Shown: positions 8,623-16,975, counted from the first letter of the stretch. The stretch is 64,000 nt of DNA from Spirochaetota bacterium (GCA_004297825.1 SCSX01000092.1:1-64000); one strand, 5' to 3'. The notes: generated from the letters alone by a model not told the origin. Translations and numbers: made by a program.

Positions 8623-10128
8623 ATGAACAAGATCAATATCGGCATCATCGGCTGTGGACGCATCGCGGACCTCCATTACCCGGGCTACCGCAACAACCCG
8701 GACGCGCGCATCTACGCGGTCTGCGATTCGAACGCGGATAGCGCGCGCCGAAGGCAAAAGGGATGGAAGGCAGTGAAGCTCTTTACGGATTACCGGGAGA
8801 TGCTCGCCGACCCCGCGATCGACGCCGTCGAGATACTCACCCCGCACGCGGCGCACGAACAAATGACTATCGACGCCGCGCGCGCAAAGAAGCATATCGC
8901 GCTCCAGAAACCGATGACGGTCGACCTCGCCTCTGCAGACCGCATGATCGCGGCCGCCGCGGAGGCAGGCATCATATTCCGCGTAACCGATAATTACGCC
9001 TTTTACCCGCCCATACTTCTGGCGAAAAAGATGATCGACAATGGGGATATCGGCGAGCCTGAAAATTTAAGCATCATGATGGCCAGCGGCTCCGGCGGAT
9101 GGGCGGTACCGCCCTCATCATGGGAGTGGCGTCTCAAGGAAAACCAGGAGAAGGGCGGCATGCGGGGGCTTCAGACCTTCGACCATGGGCACCATCTCTG
9201 GACCGCCGCGTACACCCTCCTGGGCCCCGCCGAGCGGGTCACGGCGTGGATCGATTCCCTGGACGGCGTGATCGATTCTCCCGCGGTGATGATGTGGAAA
9301 CATGCCGGGCGCAAGGCCTACGGCCGCTGCACCTTCAATCACGCCCACGAACTCACCATTCCTTCCAAGTACTACGCGAACGACGAGTGGATCGAAGTGC
9401 ACGGAACCCGCGGCATCGTCTTCATCCGGCGCTGCACGGGGCTCGTGCACGGCGGGCCGCCGGTGAGTCTCTTCACCTCGAAGGGGTGGAAGCACTTTAA
9501 CGGCGTAAAAAGCGATTGGGCCGATGGATTTATCGGCGCGACGCGCAATTTTATCGCCGCACTGCGCGGCCGGGAGGAGGTTCGCCTTTCGGGGGCCCAG
9601 GCGCGCGACGTGCTCCGCTTCTCGCTCGCCCTGCAGAAATCATCGCACGAACGCCGCGAGGTGTTTCCCGAGGAACTCGATGCGCGATTTCCCGCGCGCT
9701 ATCACCGCAGGCGCATCGCCAGGGAACGCCGCGAAAGCTCGCCGCGCAAGGGACTGCTCGAACGCCTGGGACTGGCCGGCGGCACGGCGCAATTCGCGGC
9801 GCAGGGGAAAAGCCTCACCCTGGATCTCGCCGCGCGCTTTAAGCCGGAGGGAGTCAAGGACTGGTCGTGCGTCTTCGGTATCGAACTCCTGCCGGAGGGA
9901 AACGCCGGCGGCACCAGGTTCGCGATGAGTGTCGCATCGGGCAGGCTCACCGTGACCCAGGGCGCCCTTCCCGATGCGCCCGTGTTCACACTCCGCGCGC
10001 CGGCGGGCACATGGGCGGCCATCCTGCTGGGTAAGAAGCGCATCGAGACGGCATTTATCCAGGGCAAGCTCAAGATCGAGGGAAAAAGCGAAGAGGCGTT
10101 GAAGCTGCGCGGCGCATTCGGGATCTAG
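8623..10128 (+). CDS. Gfo/Idh/MocA-family dehydrogenase with C-terminal SCP2-like domain
   Basis: 501 residues; ATG at 8623 follows GGGGGTG. The N-terminal Rossmann domain begins INIGIIGCGRIADLHYPGY, and the family EKP/QKP motif appears as ALQKPMTVDLASADRM. The C-terminal alpha/beta substrate domain runs to ~365. An additional ~125-residue domain (376-501) follows: the segment with PVFTLRAPAGTWAAILLGK then FIQGKLKIEGKSEEALKL has the SCP2 sterol-carrier pattern. That fusion is unusual for the family. The likely reaction is NAD(P)-dependent oxidation of a polyol or sugar hydroxyl, as in inositol dehydrogenases. It heads the catabolic cluster and is convergent with iclR. Confidence 0.8.
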   Translation: MNKINIGIIGCGRIADLHYPGYRNNPDARIYAVCDSNADSARRRQKGWKAVKLFTDYREMLADPAIDAVEILTPHAAHEQMTIDAARAKKHIALQKPMTVDLASADRMIAAAAEAGIIFRVTDNYAFYPPILLAKKMIDNGDIGEPENLSIMMASGSGGWAVPPSSWEWRLKENQEKGGMRGLQTFDHGHHLWTAAYTLLGPAERVTAWIDSLDGVIDSPAVMMWKHAGRKAYGRCTFNHAHELTIPSKYYANDEWIEVHGTRGIVFIRRCTGLVHGGPPVSLFTSKGWKHFNGVKSDWADGFIGATRNFIAALRGREEVRLSGAQARDVLRFSLALQKSSHERREVFPEELDARFPARYHRRRIARERRESSPRKGLLERLGLAGGTAQFAAQGKSLTLDLAARFKPEGVKDWSCVFGIELLPEGNAGGTRFAMSVASGRLTVTQGALPDAPVFTLRAPAGTWAAILLGKKRIETAFIQGKLKIEGKSEEALKLRGAFGI

Positions 10129-10153
10129 CGCCGGGCGCGCCCCGCGGACCCGC

Positions 10154-10921
10154 TCAATTTTCCGGGTCCGCGGCGCCCAGCATCAGGGACGCTTCCCTGC
10201 CGGCATCCCGGATGATCCCGCTGTACAACTTCGCGTGCGGCCGCATTATATCGCACTGGCCCGAGATGCCTATGGAATAACGAACCTCTCCCCGGCGGTC
10301 CCTCACCGGGGCCGCGTAGCAGACGATGCCCGTCCTGTATTCCTCGATGTCCTTCGCAAGCCCGAGCGTGCGCACCGTCGCAAGCTCCTTCTTCAGCTTT
10401 TCCAGGGTGCCTATCGTCTTCCTCGTGTAGCGCGTCCATTTCGTCGCGGCGAGTGCGCGCGCAAGCTCCTTCTTTCCCAGGAACGCGAGAAGGGCCTTCC
10501 CGAGCGCCGTGCAAAACGCGGGCTCCCTGGTGCCCACCGGCACGTGAATACTCATTCCGCGGCGCGGCTGTTCCACCGCCACGAACACGACCTCGGCGCG
10601 GTCCAGCAGCGCAAGGTGCGCGTTCTGGTGCGTCTCCGCGCATATCCTTCTCAGCAGTGGCTGCACGCGGTCCAGGTGCGCCTGCTCGCCGAATGCGCCG
10701 GAAAGCTCGATAATCCGCGCCCCCAGGCTGTAGCGCTTGCTCCCGTCGTCCTGGTGCACCAGTCCGTGCTTGACGAGCGTTCCCACGAGCCTGAACACGG
10801 TGGAGCGGTCAAGGGCGAAGTGGGCCGATATTTCCGAAAGCGAGAGGGGGCTTTCCGCCCCGCCGATTATGCGGAGTATCTGTATACCCCGGTCGAGCGA
10901 TTGAATCGTCGTCTGCGCCAT
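10154..10921 (-). CDS. IclR-family transcriptional regulator
   Basis: 255 residues. The N-terminal winged helix (QSLDRGIQILRIIGG, then LSLSEISAHFALDRSTVFRL) is followed by the IclR effector domain (~80-250; SLGARIIELSGAF, ALLDRAEVVFVAVEQPR, FCTALGKALLAFLG, GIVCYAAPVRDRRGEVRYSI). A ribosome-binding site (AAGG) sits five bases before the ATG at 10921. It is placed inside the polyol cluster on the opposite strand, with a matching operator-like site on each side. That arrangement suggests it controls both the Gfo/Idh gene and the cupin-to-symporter unit. Confidence 0.9.
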   Translation of the reverse strand: MAQTTIQSLDRGIQILRIIGGAESPLSLSEISAHFALDRSTVFRLVGTLVKHGLVHQDDGSKRYSLGARIIELSGAFGEQAHLDRVQPLLRRICAETHQNAHLALLDRAEVVFVAVEQPRRGMSIHVPVGTREPAFCTALGKALLAFLGKKELARALAATKWTRYTRKTIGTLEKLKKELATVRTLGLAKDIEEYRTGIVCYAAPVRDRRGEVRYSIGISGQCDIMRPHAKLYSGIIRDAGREASLMLGAADPEN

Positions 10922-11012
10922 TGCCTTCCCCCTCCGCCCGATGCGTTCCGATTCCCCGCGATTCTCGCACGCGGGCCCGGCGCGTCAACAAAAAAGAGTC
11001 CCGATAATTGTA

Positions 11013-11048
11013 TTGACAAATATACAATGCTATTGCATATATTACAAC
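11013..11048 (+). promoter_or_regulatory. Promoter plus operator-like site upstream of cupin gene
   Basis: TTGACA (11013-11018), 17-base spacer, CATATA (11036-11041). It includes the same ACAATGCTATTGCAT core as the site at 8505-8540 (34 of 36 positions equal). Confidence 0.7.
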
Positions 11049-11072
11049 AACAATTCCACGGGAGACAGTGCC

Positions 11073-11465
11073 ATGCCATTCGTCGATTTTTCCACGATAT
11101 CCGGATCGAAGGTGGGAAGGCCCTTCGAAAGGGAGCTCAAGATCGCCCTTTCGCCGGAAACGCACCCGGACGTAAGCGGCTTTTCGCTTATCGTCTCCAC
11201 TCTCGCGCCCGACGGCGGCTGCACCGATACGCATACGCACGCGGAATCCGGCGAGCTCATGATCTTCATTTCGGGGCGGGGAAAGGCATGGCTCGCGGGC
11301 GAGGAATACGATCTTAAGCCGGGGGCGTCGCTCTACGCGCCTCCGGGCATTCTTCATAAAACCCTTAACACGGGAACCGAGCCGCTCATGATCGCCTGCG
11401 TGTTCGTACCGGCCGTGCCGGACGACTACATTAAAACGAGCATAGAGGCCGCCGCGGCGAAATGA
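11073..11465 (+). CDS. Cupin-domain protein
   Basis: 130 residues; ATG at 11073 follows GGGAGA. The two cupin motifs are present: TDTHTHAESGELMIFISGRG (motif 1, His-x-His and Glu) and YAPPGILHKTLNTG (motif 2, His). A single metal-binding beta-barrel of this size is usually a sugar/keto-acid isomerase or a sensor. In this cluster an isomerase acting on the dehydrogenase product is plausible, but the sequence alone does not decide it. It is the first gene of the unit transcribed from the 11013 promoter. Confidence 0.75.
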   Translation: MPFVDFSTISGSKVGRPFERELKIALSPETHPDVSGFSLIVSTLAPDGGCTDTHTHAESGELMIFISGRGKAWLAGEEYDLKPGASLYAPPGILHKTLNTGTEPLMIACVFVPAVPDDYIKTSIEAAAAK

Positions 11466-11503
11466 TCCTGTTCGCCCGGAAAAAGAATTAGCGAGACAGA
11501 AGA

Positions 11504-12340
11504 ATGGAAAAACTGATCATAACGGCCGCGCTCACCGGCGGCATACACGGAAAGGAGGCGAACCCCGCCCTCCCCGAGCAGCCGGAGGAAATCATCCAGG
11601 CGGCAATCGAATGCTTCAACGCGGGCGCGGCGATCGTGCATATCCATGCGCGCGACCCCGAGGGCCGCGGCGCGGGCGACCCGGCCATCTTCGCACGCAT
11701 CAACGAGGGCATCCGCGCGCGCTGTCCCCTGGTGATCCAAAATACCACCGGCGGTCCCGGAATCCCCATCGAACGTCGTATCAGGAGCCTCGAGGCGAAT
11801 CCGGAATCCGCGTCGCTCAACACGGGATCGGTGGTGTTCTTTTACCGTGGCATCGAGGTGGGATTCCAGAACCTTCGCTCCGAGATCGAGGCATTCGCCG
11901 CCGCGATGTTGTATCGGAACATAAAGCCGGAGCTCGAGGTATACAATCCCTCCATGTTCGGCGAGGTCGCAAACCTCGTCTCGAAAAACCTTCTTAAAAA
12001 GCCATGGTATGTGAACCTCGTCATGGGCGTGAACGGCATGGGCGGCTTTCCGGGCACCCCGAAAAATCTCGTCGCGATGATCGACCAGCTTCCCGAGGGC
12101 GCCGTGTTCAACGTAAGCGGAATCGGGAGGTGCCAGCTCGCGATGAACACCATGTCGATACTCTGCGGGGGGCACGTGCGCGTGGGCCTCGAGGACAACG
12201 TTGTATACCGGCAGCACGAGGCCGCGCACTCCAACGCGCAGTTCGTCGAGCGCATCGTTCGGCTCGCGCGCGAGTTGGGTCGCGAGGTCGCGACACCCGA
12301 CGAGGCGCGAAGCCTACTTGGAATAGAAAGAGCGCTATAA
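11504..12340 (+). CDS. BKACE-family beta-keto acid cleavage enzyme (DUF849)
   Basis: 278 residues, TIM-barrel. KLIITAALTGG at the start, then AGAAIVHIHARDPEGRGAGD with the Zn-binding His-x-His, then LVIQNTTGG, NTGSVVF and the late Glu/His positions are characteristic of 3-keto-5-aminohexanoate cleavage enzyme relatives. Family members condense a beta-keto acid with acetyl-CoA and release acetoacetate plus a new acyl-CoA. The substrate pocket is too variable to name the substrate. It starts 38 bases after the cupin gene. In the cluster it would cleave the acyclic keto acid formed by the IolD-like hydrolase (inference). Confidence 0.85.
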   Translation: MEKLIITAALTGGIHGKEANPALPEQPEEIIQAAIECFNAGAAIVHIHARDPEGRGAGDPAIFARINEGIRARCPLVIQNTTGGPGIPIERRIRSLEANPESASLNTGSVVFFYRGIEVGFQNLRSEIEAFAAAMLYRNIKPELEVYNPSMFGEVANLVSKNLLKKPWYVNLVMGVNGMGGFPGTPKNLVAMIDQLPEGAVFNVSGIGRCQLAMNTMSILCGGHVRVGLEDNVVYRQHEAAHSNAQFVERIVRLARELGREVATPDEARSLLGIERAL

Positions 12341-12343
12341 ACA

Positions 12344-12471
12344 AAAACGGAAAGGGGGATGGGGAGATTGACGAGATAGGGAGATGGGGACGGATATCAC
12401 GGATTTAATAATTATTCTTATATCTCCTCAATCTCAACCATCCCCACATCTCCCTTTCCCTGAAGCACTTC
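12344..12471. repeat. Imperfect inverted repeat rich in GGGAGAT
   Basis: Arms of about 40 bases. The left arm (from 12350) carries AAAGGGGGATGGGGAGATTG, and the reverse complement of the right arm (to 12465) reads AAAGGGAGATGTGGGGATGG. An AT-rich centre (ATTTAATAATTATTCTTATA) separates them. It could form a long hairpin between the BKACE and RpiB-like genes. It looks like a miniature dispersed element, not a terminator (no T-run). Confidence 0.5.
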
Positions 12472-12532
12472 TTAAAAGCGCGCATACTTAGAGGGCACCC
12501 AGTTTGAGTCCTTTACCACGAGGAGTACTGTT

Positions 12533-13165
12533 ATGAAAATCGCCGTAATCAACGAAACAAGCGCCGGAGACCGAAGCGCCGACGTTATGGCCGCGCTTCA
12601 GGGGCGCGGGTACGAGCTTATAAACGCGGGGATGAAAAAAACCGGCGCCGCCCCGGAGCTTACCTACATCCACACCGGTTTCCTCGCCGCATTATTATTG
12701 AACGCGGGGCGCGCCGATTTCGTGGTGGGCGGCTGCGGGACCGGCCAGGGGTTTCTCAATTCGGTGATGCAGTATCCGAACGTCTTCTGCGGGCTTATCT
12801 CCGCCCCCGCGGAGGCGTGGCTTTTTTCCCGGATCAACGGCGGCAACTGCGCTTCCATTCCCATGCTGTTCGGCTACGGGTGGGCCGGGGACATCAACTT
12901 CCGGCTCATCTTCGACCAGCTTTTCAGCGACGAGGCCGGGAGCGGCTACCCCGAACACCGCCAGAAGTCCCAGCGCGCGAGCCGCGCGACGCTCGCCCAG
13001 GTTTCCCGCGACGCGCACCGGGGCTTCGCCGATATACTCACCGTTTTCCCGGAAACCATCGTTCGCCCGGTGCTCGAATTTCCCGGGGTGAAGGAAATCC
13101 TGGATCCGGGTACGATCGCGGACGAGGGGCTGCGCGCAGTGCTGGAAAAATATTACCGGAGGTAG
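12533..13165 (+). CDS. RpiB/LacAB-family sugar-phosphate isomerase-like protein
   Basis: 210 residues. MKIAVINETSAGDRSADVM at the start and GRADFVVGGCGTGQGFLNSV in the middle match the RpiB/LacA/LacB fold (G-x-G-x-G loop with the catalytic Cys in GGCGTGQG). The ~60 residues after the core (EHRQKSQRASRATLAQVSR onward) make it longer than standard RpiB (~150). Expected role: aldose-ketose isomerisation of a sugar or sugar acid, in the cytoplasm. It lies between the BKACE and IolD-like genes in the same direction, but a repeat and a palindrome isolate it on either side. Confidence 0.75.
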   Translation: MKIAVINETSAGDRSADVMAALQGRGYELINAGMKKTGAAPELTYIHTGFLAALLLNAGRADFVVGGCGTGQGFLNSVMQYPNVFCGLISAPAEAWLFSRINGGNCASIPMLFGYGWAGDINFRLIFDQLFSDEAGSGYPEHRQKSQRASRATLAQVSRDAHRGFADILTVFPETIVRPVLEFPGVKEILDPGTIADEGLRAVLEKYYRR

Positions 13166-13177
13166 CGCCGGGGGCGC

Positions 13178-13231
13178 GCGGTTGGCCTGTGTAGAGACGC
13201 GATTAATCGCGTCTCTACACAGGCCAACCGC
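13178..13231. repeat. 54-bp perfect palindrome
   Basis: Perfectly self-complementary from 13178 to 13231, centred on GATT|AATC at 13204/13205; the outer arms read GCGGTTGGCCTGTG. The inner part GAGACGCGATTAATCGCGTC resembles short palindromic repeats I remember from cyanobacterial and other genomes. The sequence AGGCCAACCGC recurs once just after it (13247-13257). No T-run follows. Confidence 0.85.
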
Positions 13232-13309
13232 TACGGACGGACGGGCAGGCCAACCGCAATACGCGAATCGGGCTACCCCGATCATTATTCATAACACGGA
13301 TACCCAAAC

Positions 13310-15175
13310 ATGAACGAACGAATGCATCGCGCTCAAACGATCGCCCGCCACAAAACCATCGAGCGCGCCGTCGAATCGGGCGGGCTTTCACAATTCCAGG
13401 ACCTGAGCGTGTCCGAGGCCATCGTGCTGGGTCTTTTTCGACAGGGCGTGACGAAATACTTCGCCGTATTCGGCCACGGCACCACTGATATCGCCGAGGC
13501 GCTGCGCGTATACGAGGACGCGGGCCTCGTGAAAACCTGGAACGTCCGCCACGAGACCGCGGCCGCGCACGCGGCCACGGCGCTGCGCATGATCACCGGC
13601 GAGGTCTCCGCGGTCATCACCTCCATTGGTCCGGGCGCGATGCACGCGTTCGCGGGATCGCTGTGCGCGGCATCCAACGGCGCCGGGGTCTACCATATCT
13701 ACGGCGACGAGACGACCCACAACGAGGGCTTCAACATGCAGCAGATCCCCCGCGACGAGCAGGGGCTTTTCCTTAAAATGACCGGCGTCATGGGGTGCGC
13801 CCGCGCGCTCTACGAACCGTGGTCGGTCGTCGCGGCCCTCAGGGCGGGCGCGGTTGCCGTGAACGGAGAGGGATTCAACCGGCCCTGCTTCCTGCTCGCG
13901 CCCATGAACGTGCAGCCCGCGATCTTGAAAAACTTCAACCTCCTCGAACTGTCCGGCGCATACGTCCCGCGCCGTCTCGCCTGCGCCGACGAGGACGCGT
14001 TCCTGGAAGCGGCCTCGCTGGCCCGGGAAGCACGGCGCGTGACCATAAAGATCGGACAGGGCGCGCGCGGATGCGGCCCGGAAATCGCGGACCTCGCCGA
14101 ACTCCTGGACGCCGCGATCGTCGCGGGCCCGTCGGCATCGGGAATCGTTTCAAGCGCGAACCCGCGCTATATGACCGTGGGGGGATCCAAGGGGTCTATC
14201 TCCGGAAATTTCGCGATGAACGAGGCGGACCTCGTCGTCGTCGTGGGCGCGCGCGCCGTCTGCCAGTGGGACTCGTCCGGCACCGCGTGGAAAAACGCGC
14301 GCGCGATCATAAACTTCAACATCGAGCCCGCGCACGCCGCGCACTACAACCGGGGCGTGCCCGTCCCCGGCGACGCGAAGCTCAACCTGCGCCGGTGGAT
14401 AGGCGTGCTCAAATCGCGGGGATTCGCCCCCGCCGACGGGCGGTCCGAATGGTCCCGCTCCATTCTGGTCAAACGCGCCGAGTGGATCGCGTTCCGCAAC
14501 GCGCGCTATGACTGCCCCGTGCTTCACGACGAGGTATGGGGGCGCCCGGTCCTCACCCAGCCCGCGGCCATAAAGGCCGTGTGCGATTTCGCGGACGCCG
14601 CGGGCGCGCTCAAGATATTCGACGCCGGCGACGTGCAGGCGAACGGCTTCCAGATCGTGGAAGACCATCGCGAGGGCATGACCCTCACCGATACGGGCTC
14701 GTCCTACATGGGCTTCGCGGCATCGGCGCTCCTGGGCGTGGGGCTCGCGGGCCGCTACGCGGTCGCCTTCTGCGGCGACGGGAGCTTCACGATGAATCCC
14801 CAGGTACTCATTGACGCGACCGCGCACGGGACGCGCGGCTGCATCGTGCTCTTCGACAACAGGCGCATGGCCGCGATCGCGGGGCTCCAGAAGGCGCAGT
14901 ACGGGAACGCGTACAAGACGGCGGACTCGGTCGAGGTCGACTATGTGGCCTGGGCCGGCTCCGTGAAGGGCGTGAGGGCGCTCCCCGGCGGAAGCAGTAT
15001 CGGCGAGCTCAAATCCGCCCTTGAACAGGCGTTTTCGCATAACGGGCTTTCGCTCGTGCACGTTCCCGTCTACTACGGGGACGACGAGCGCGGCGGCATG
15101 GGGGTGTTCGGGGACTGGAACGTGGGCAGCTGGTGCGAACGGGTCCAGGCCGAGCATCACAGGATCGGATTGTGA
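13310..15175 (+). CDS. IolD-like ThDP-dependent hydrolase
   Basis: 621 residues, close to the ~640 of IolD (3D-trihydroxycyclohexane-1,2-dione hydrolase). Three-domain ThDP-enzyme layout: PYR domain with the activating Glu in VRHETAAAHAATAL, central domain, and PP domain with the ThDP/Mg motif CGDGSFTMN and, about 25 residues on, VLFDNRRMA. IolD-type features include the N-terminal lead-in before LSVSEAIVLGLFRQGV and the segment HIYGDETTHNEGFNMQQIP. Ring-opening hydrolysis of a cyclic dione is the likely reaction. Whether the substrate is the inositol intermediate or a relative is unknown, because no IolB/C/J/E homologue is present here. Confidence 0.8.
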   Translation: MNERMHRAQTIARHKTIERAVESGGLSQFQDLSVSEAIVLGLFRQGVTKYFAVFGHGTTDIAEALRVYEDAGLVKTWNVRHETAAAHAATALRMITGEVSAVITSIGPGAMHAFAGSLCAASNGAGVYHIYGDETTHNEGFNMQQIPRDEQGLFLKMTGVMGCARALYEPWSVVAALRAGAVAVNGEGFNRPCFLLAPMNVQPAILKNFNLLELSGAYVPRRLACADEDAFLEAASLAREARRVTIKIGQGARGCGPEIADLAELLDAAIVAGPSASGIVSSANPRYMTVGGSKGSISGNFAMNEADLVVVVGARAVCQWDSSGTAWKNARAIINFNIEPAHAAHYNRGVPVPGDAKLNLRRWIGVLKSRGFAPADGRSEWSRSILVKRAEWIAFRNARYDCPVLHDEVWGRPVLTQPAAIKAVCDFADAAGALKIFDAGDVQANGFQIVEDHREGMTLTDTGSSYMGFAASALLGVGLAGRYAVAFCGDGSFTMNPQVLIDATAHGTRGCIVLFDNRRMAAIAGLQKAQYGNAYKTADSVEVDYVAWAGSVKGVRALPGGSSIGELKSALEQAFSHNGLSLVHVPVYYGDDERGGMGVFGDWNVGSWCERVQAEHHRIGL

Positions 15176-15183
15176 GACATGTC

Positions 15184-15231
15184 CGGTTCCCCGAAGGCGC
15201 GGATATATATCCGCGCCTTCGGGGAACCGGC
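15184..15231. repeat. 48-bp perfect palindrome, GAAGGCGCG family
   Basis: Self-complementary from 15184 to 15231 with arms CCGGTTCCCCGAAGGCGCG and centre GATATATATC. It starts 8 bases after the IolD-like stop. Arms GAAGGCGCG/CGCGCCTTC recur at 57.1-57.36 kb with other centres. Confidence 0.85.
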
Positions 15232-15244
15232 GGAAACTTTTAAA

Positions 15245-15264
15245 GCGCGGATATATATCCGCGC
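15245..15264. repeat. 20-bp palindrome, shortened member of same family
   Basis: GCGCGGATATATATCCGCGC, identical to the core of the preceding palindrome but lacking the outer GAAG/CTTC arms. It lies five bases before the symporter's ribosome-binding site (AGGAGG, 15269-15274), so the hairpin could affect its translation. Confidence 0.8.
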
Positions 15265-15280
15265 CCCCAGGAGGCGGTAC

Positions 15281-16678
15281 ATGGCGGGTGAAAAACTTTC
15301 TCTCAAGGTGAAGGTCGGCTTCGGGGTCTGCGACCTTGGCGGCAATCTTTTCTTCACGGCGATCGCGTTTCTCTTATTGAACTTCCTCACGGATACTGTC
15401 GGGATCGAGGCGGGACTCGCGGGACTCATCATCATGATCGGGAAGATCTGGGACGCGGTGATGGACCCAACCGTCGGATTCTTATCGGACCGCACCGTGA
15501 GCGGGATGGGCCGGCGCCGCCCCTGGATGCTCTGGGGCTCCGTTCCCCTGTTCGTCACGATGGGCTTCATGTTCGCCAACCCGTCGCTCTTCGCCGGCGC
15601 TGATTGGAACCCGGCCGAGCACCAGACCCTCCTGTTCGCCTGGGGCGCGGTCGTCTTCTGCCTGCTGAACACGGCCTACGCCTCGGTCAACATTCCCTAC
15701 ACCTCGCTCACGCCCGAGCTCACCACGGACTACCACGAGCGCACCGCCCTGAACGGATACCGGTTCGGCTTCGCGGTGATCGGCACGCTCCTGGGCGCGG
15801 GCGCGGCGCTCCCCATCGTGGGCCTCTTTCCCGACAAGACCACGGGCTTCGTCGCCCTGGGTACGCTTTTCGGATTCCTCATGATGGTCACCGCGCTCGC
15901 CACGGTCGTCACCGTCCGCGAACCCCGGCTCGAGCACGGAATCCCCACCGAGGGTTTCTTCGAAACGTACCTGCGCGTGTTCAAGAACAGGCCCTACGTG
16001 CTCATCGCCCTCACCTACACCTTCCACATCATCGCGATCACGCTCGTGAGCGGTATCGCCATTTATTTTTTCAAGTACATTCACCATGACGAGTCTCTCA
16101 CCACGATCGCGCTCCTTGTCCTGCTCGTCACGGCGATGCTCTTCATCCCGGTGAGCGTGCTCCTCTCGAAGCGCATCGGCAAAAAGGCGGTGTACGGGAT
16201 CGGCATGGCCTTCATCGGCGTTACGCAGATGGTGCTCTACACGTTCGGCCATACCCAACCCGCCGTCTTCTCGTTCGGCGTCATGTTCTTCATGGGCATC
16301 GGCTTCGGGTTCACCTATGCGCTCCCCTACGCCATGGTGCCGGACGCGATCGAGTACGATTACCTGCTCACCGGCAAGAAAAAGGAGGGGGCGTTCTACG
16401 GCATGTGGGTCTTCTGCATCAAGATCGGCCAAGCCGTCGCGCTCCTCATCACGGGGCTCGTGCTCTCACTCACGGGCTACCTTCTCCCCGCCGGGAATCA
16501 GGCCGTGGCACAGCCCGAGTCGGCGCAGTGGGGAATTCGCCTGCTCCTGGGCCCCATCCCCATGGTCATGTTCGTGGTTGCGCTCGTGTTCCTCTATTAT
16601 TATCCGCTTAACGAGAAGCGATACAACGAGATCCTGCGCGAGATCGAGGCGATGGAGGCGAAGGCGGGGGTCCGATAA
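15281..16678 (+). CDS. GPH-family sugar:cation symporter (MFS)
   Basis: 465 residues, about 12 hydrophobic segments. The N-terminal LSLKVKVGFGVCDLGGNLFF and the loop DRTVSGMGRRRPWMLWGSVP are diagnostic of the glycoside-pentoside-hexuronide:cation symporter family (MelB-like). The C-terminal half has KRIGKKAVYGIGM and YDYLLTGKKKEGAFYGMW. The start is the ATG at 15281, six bases after a perfect AGGAGG. A longer in-frame extension from 15179 would translate the palindromes and is rejected. It presumably imports the cluster's polyol, sugar or uronide substrate across the inner membrane. Confidence 0.9.
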   Translation: MAGEKLSLKVKVGFGVCDLGGNLFFTAIAFLLLNFLTDTVGIEAGLAGLIIMIGKIWDAVMDPTVGFLSDRTVSGMGRRRPWMLWGSVPLFVTMGFMFANPSLFAGADWNPAEHQTLLFAWGAVVFCLLNTAYASVNIPYTSLTPELTTDYHERTALNGYRFGFAVIGTLLGAGAALPIVGLFPDKTTGFVALGTLFGFLMMVTALATVVTVREPRLEHGIPTEGFFETYLRVFKNRPYVLIALTYTFHIIAITLVSGIAIYFFKYIHHDESLTTIALLVLLVTAMLFIPVSVLLSKRIGKKAVYGIGMAFIGVTQMVLYTFGHTQPAVFSFGVMFFMGIGFGFTYALPYAMVPDAIEYDYLLTGKKKEGAFYGMWVFCIKIGQAVALLITGLVLSLTGYLLPAGNQAVAQPESAQWGIRLLLGPIPMVMFVVALVFLYYYPLNEKRYNEILREIEAMEAKAGVR

Positions 16679-16738
16679 TACCCGCTGCTCGTCGGACGGG
16701 AAGGCCGCGATGGAAATTTATTTCCAGCGCGGCCACCT

Positions 16739-16870
16739 CCCCCTAAATCCCACTTCGACAAGCTCAGTGCGGCGCCCGGAGGGGGACTTCAGCAATCGGT
16801 AGAATATGCATATTCTACCATAAGCAGATGTCTTTGCCCCCGCCGGGGGGGTATGGGGGGAGCGTTTTTT
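16739..16870 (+). repeat. Dispersed repeat, copy A (with nested insertion)
   Basis: Begins CCCCCTAAATCCC and continues CCGGAGGGGGACTTCAGCAA, GAATATGCAT, CAGATGTCTTTGCCCC, GGTATGGGGGG and GCGTTTTTT. The reverse complement of 55612-55716 matches it along its length, apart from ~24 extra bases here at 16752-16775 (ACTTCGACAAGCTCAGTGCG...), which look like a second small repeat inserted into the first. The two halves (GGAGGGGGA; CCCCCGCCGGGGGGG) are themselves hairpin-prone. Confidence 0.75.
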
Positions 16871-16913
16871 CCACTACCGATAAGCGATATAGCTTTAAAA
16901 GCTTCGGCCGTAA

Positions 16914-16947
16914 TAAAAATGGCCCCCCGGCGTGATGCCGGGCGGCC
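16914..16947 (-). terminator. Rho-independent terminator of sigma-factor operon
   Basis: On the minus strand a hairpin GGCCGCCCGGC-ATCAC-GCCGGGGGGCC is followed by ATTTTTATT. It lies ~30 bases past the stop of the membrane-protein gene. Confidence 0.75.
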
Positions 16948-16975
16948 CTTGGCGCAATGAATCAATTCCCGCGGA

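Noticed and set aside
15184-15231. Terminator after the IolD-like gene
   Set aside because: Perfect palindrome but no T-run on either side, and the same core recurs elsewhere as a dispersed repeat.
15179-15280. 34-codon N-terminal extension of the GPH symporter
   Set aside because: It translates two palindromes (repeated KARIYIRA) and the perfect AGGAGG at 15269 places the start at 15281.
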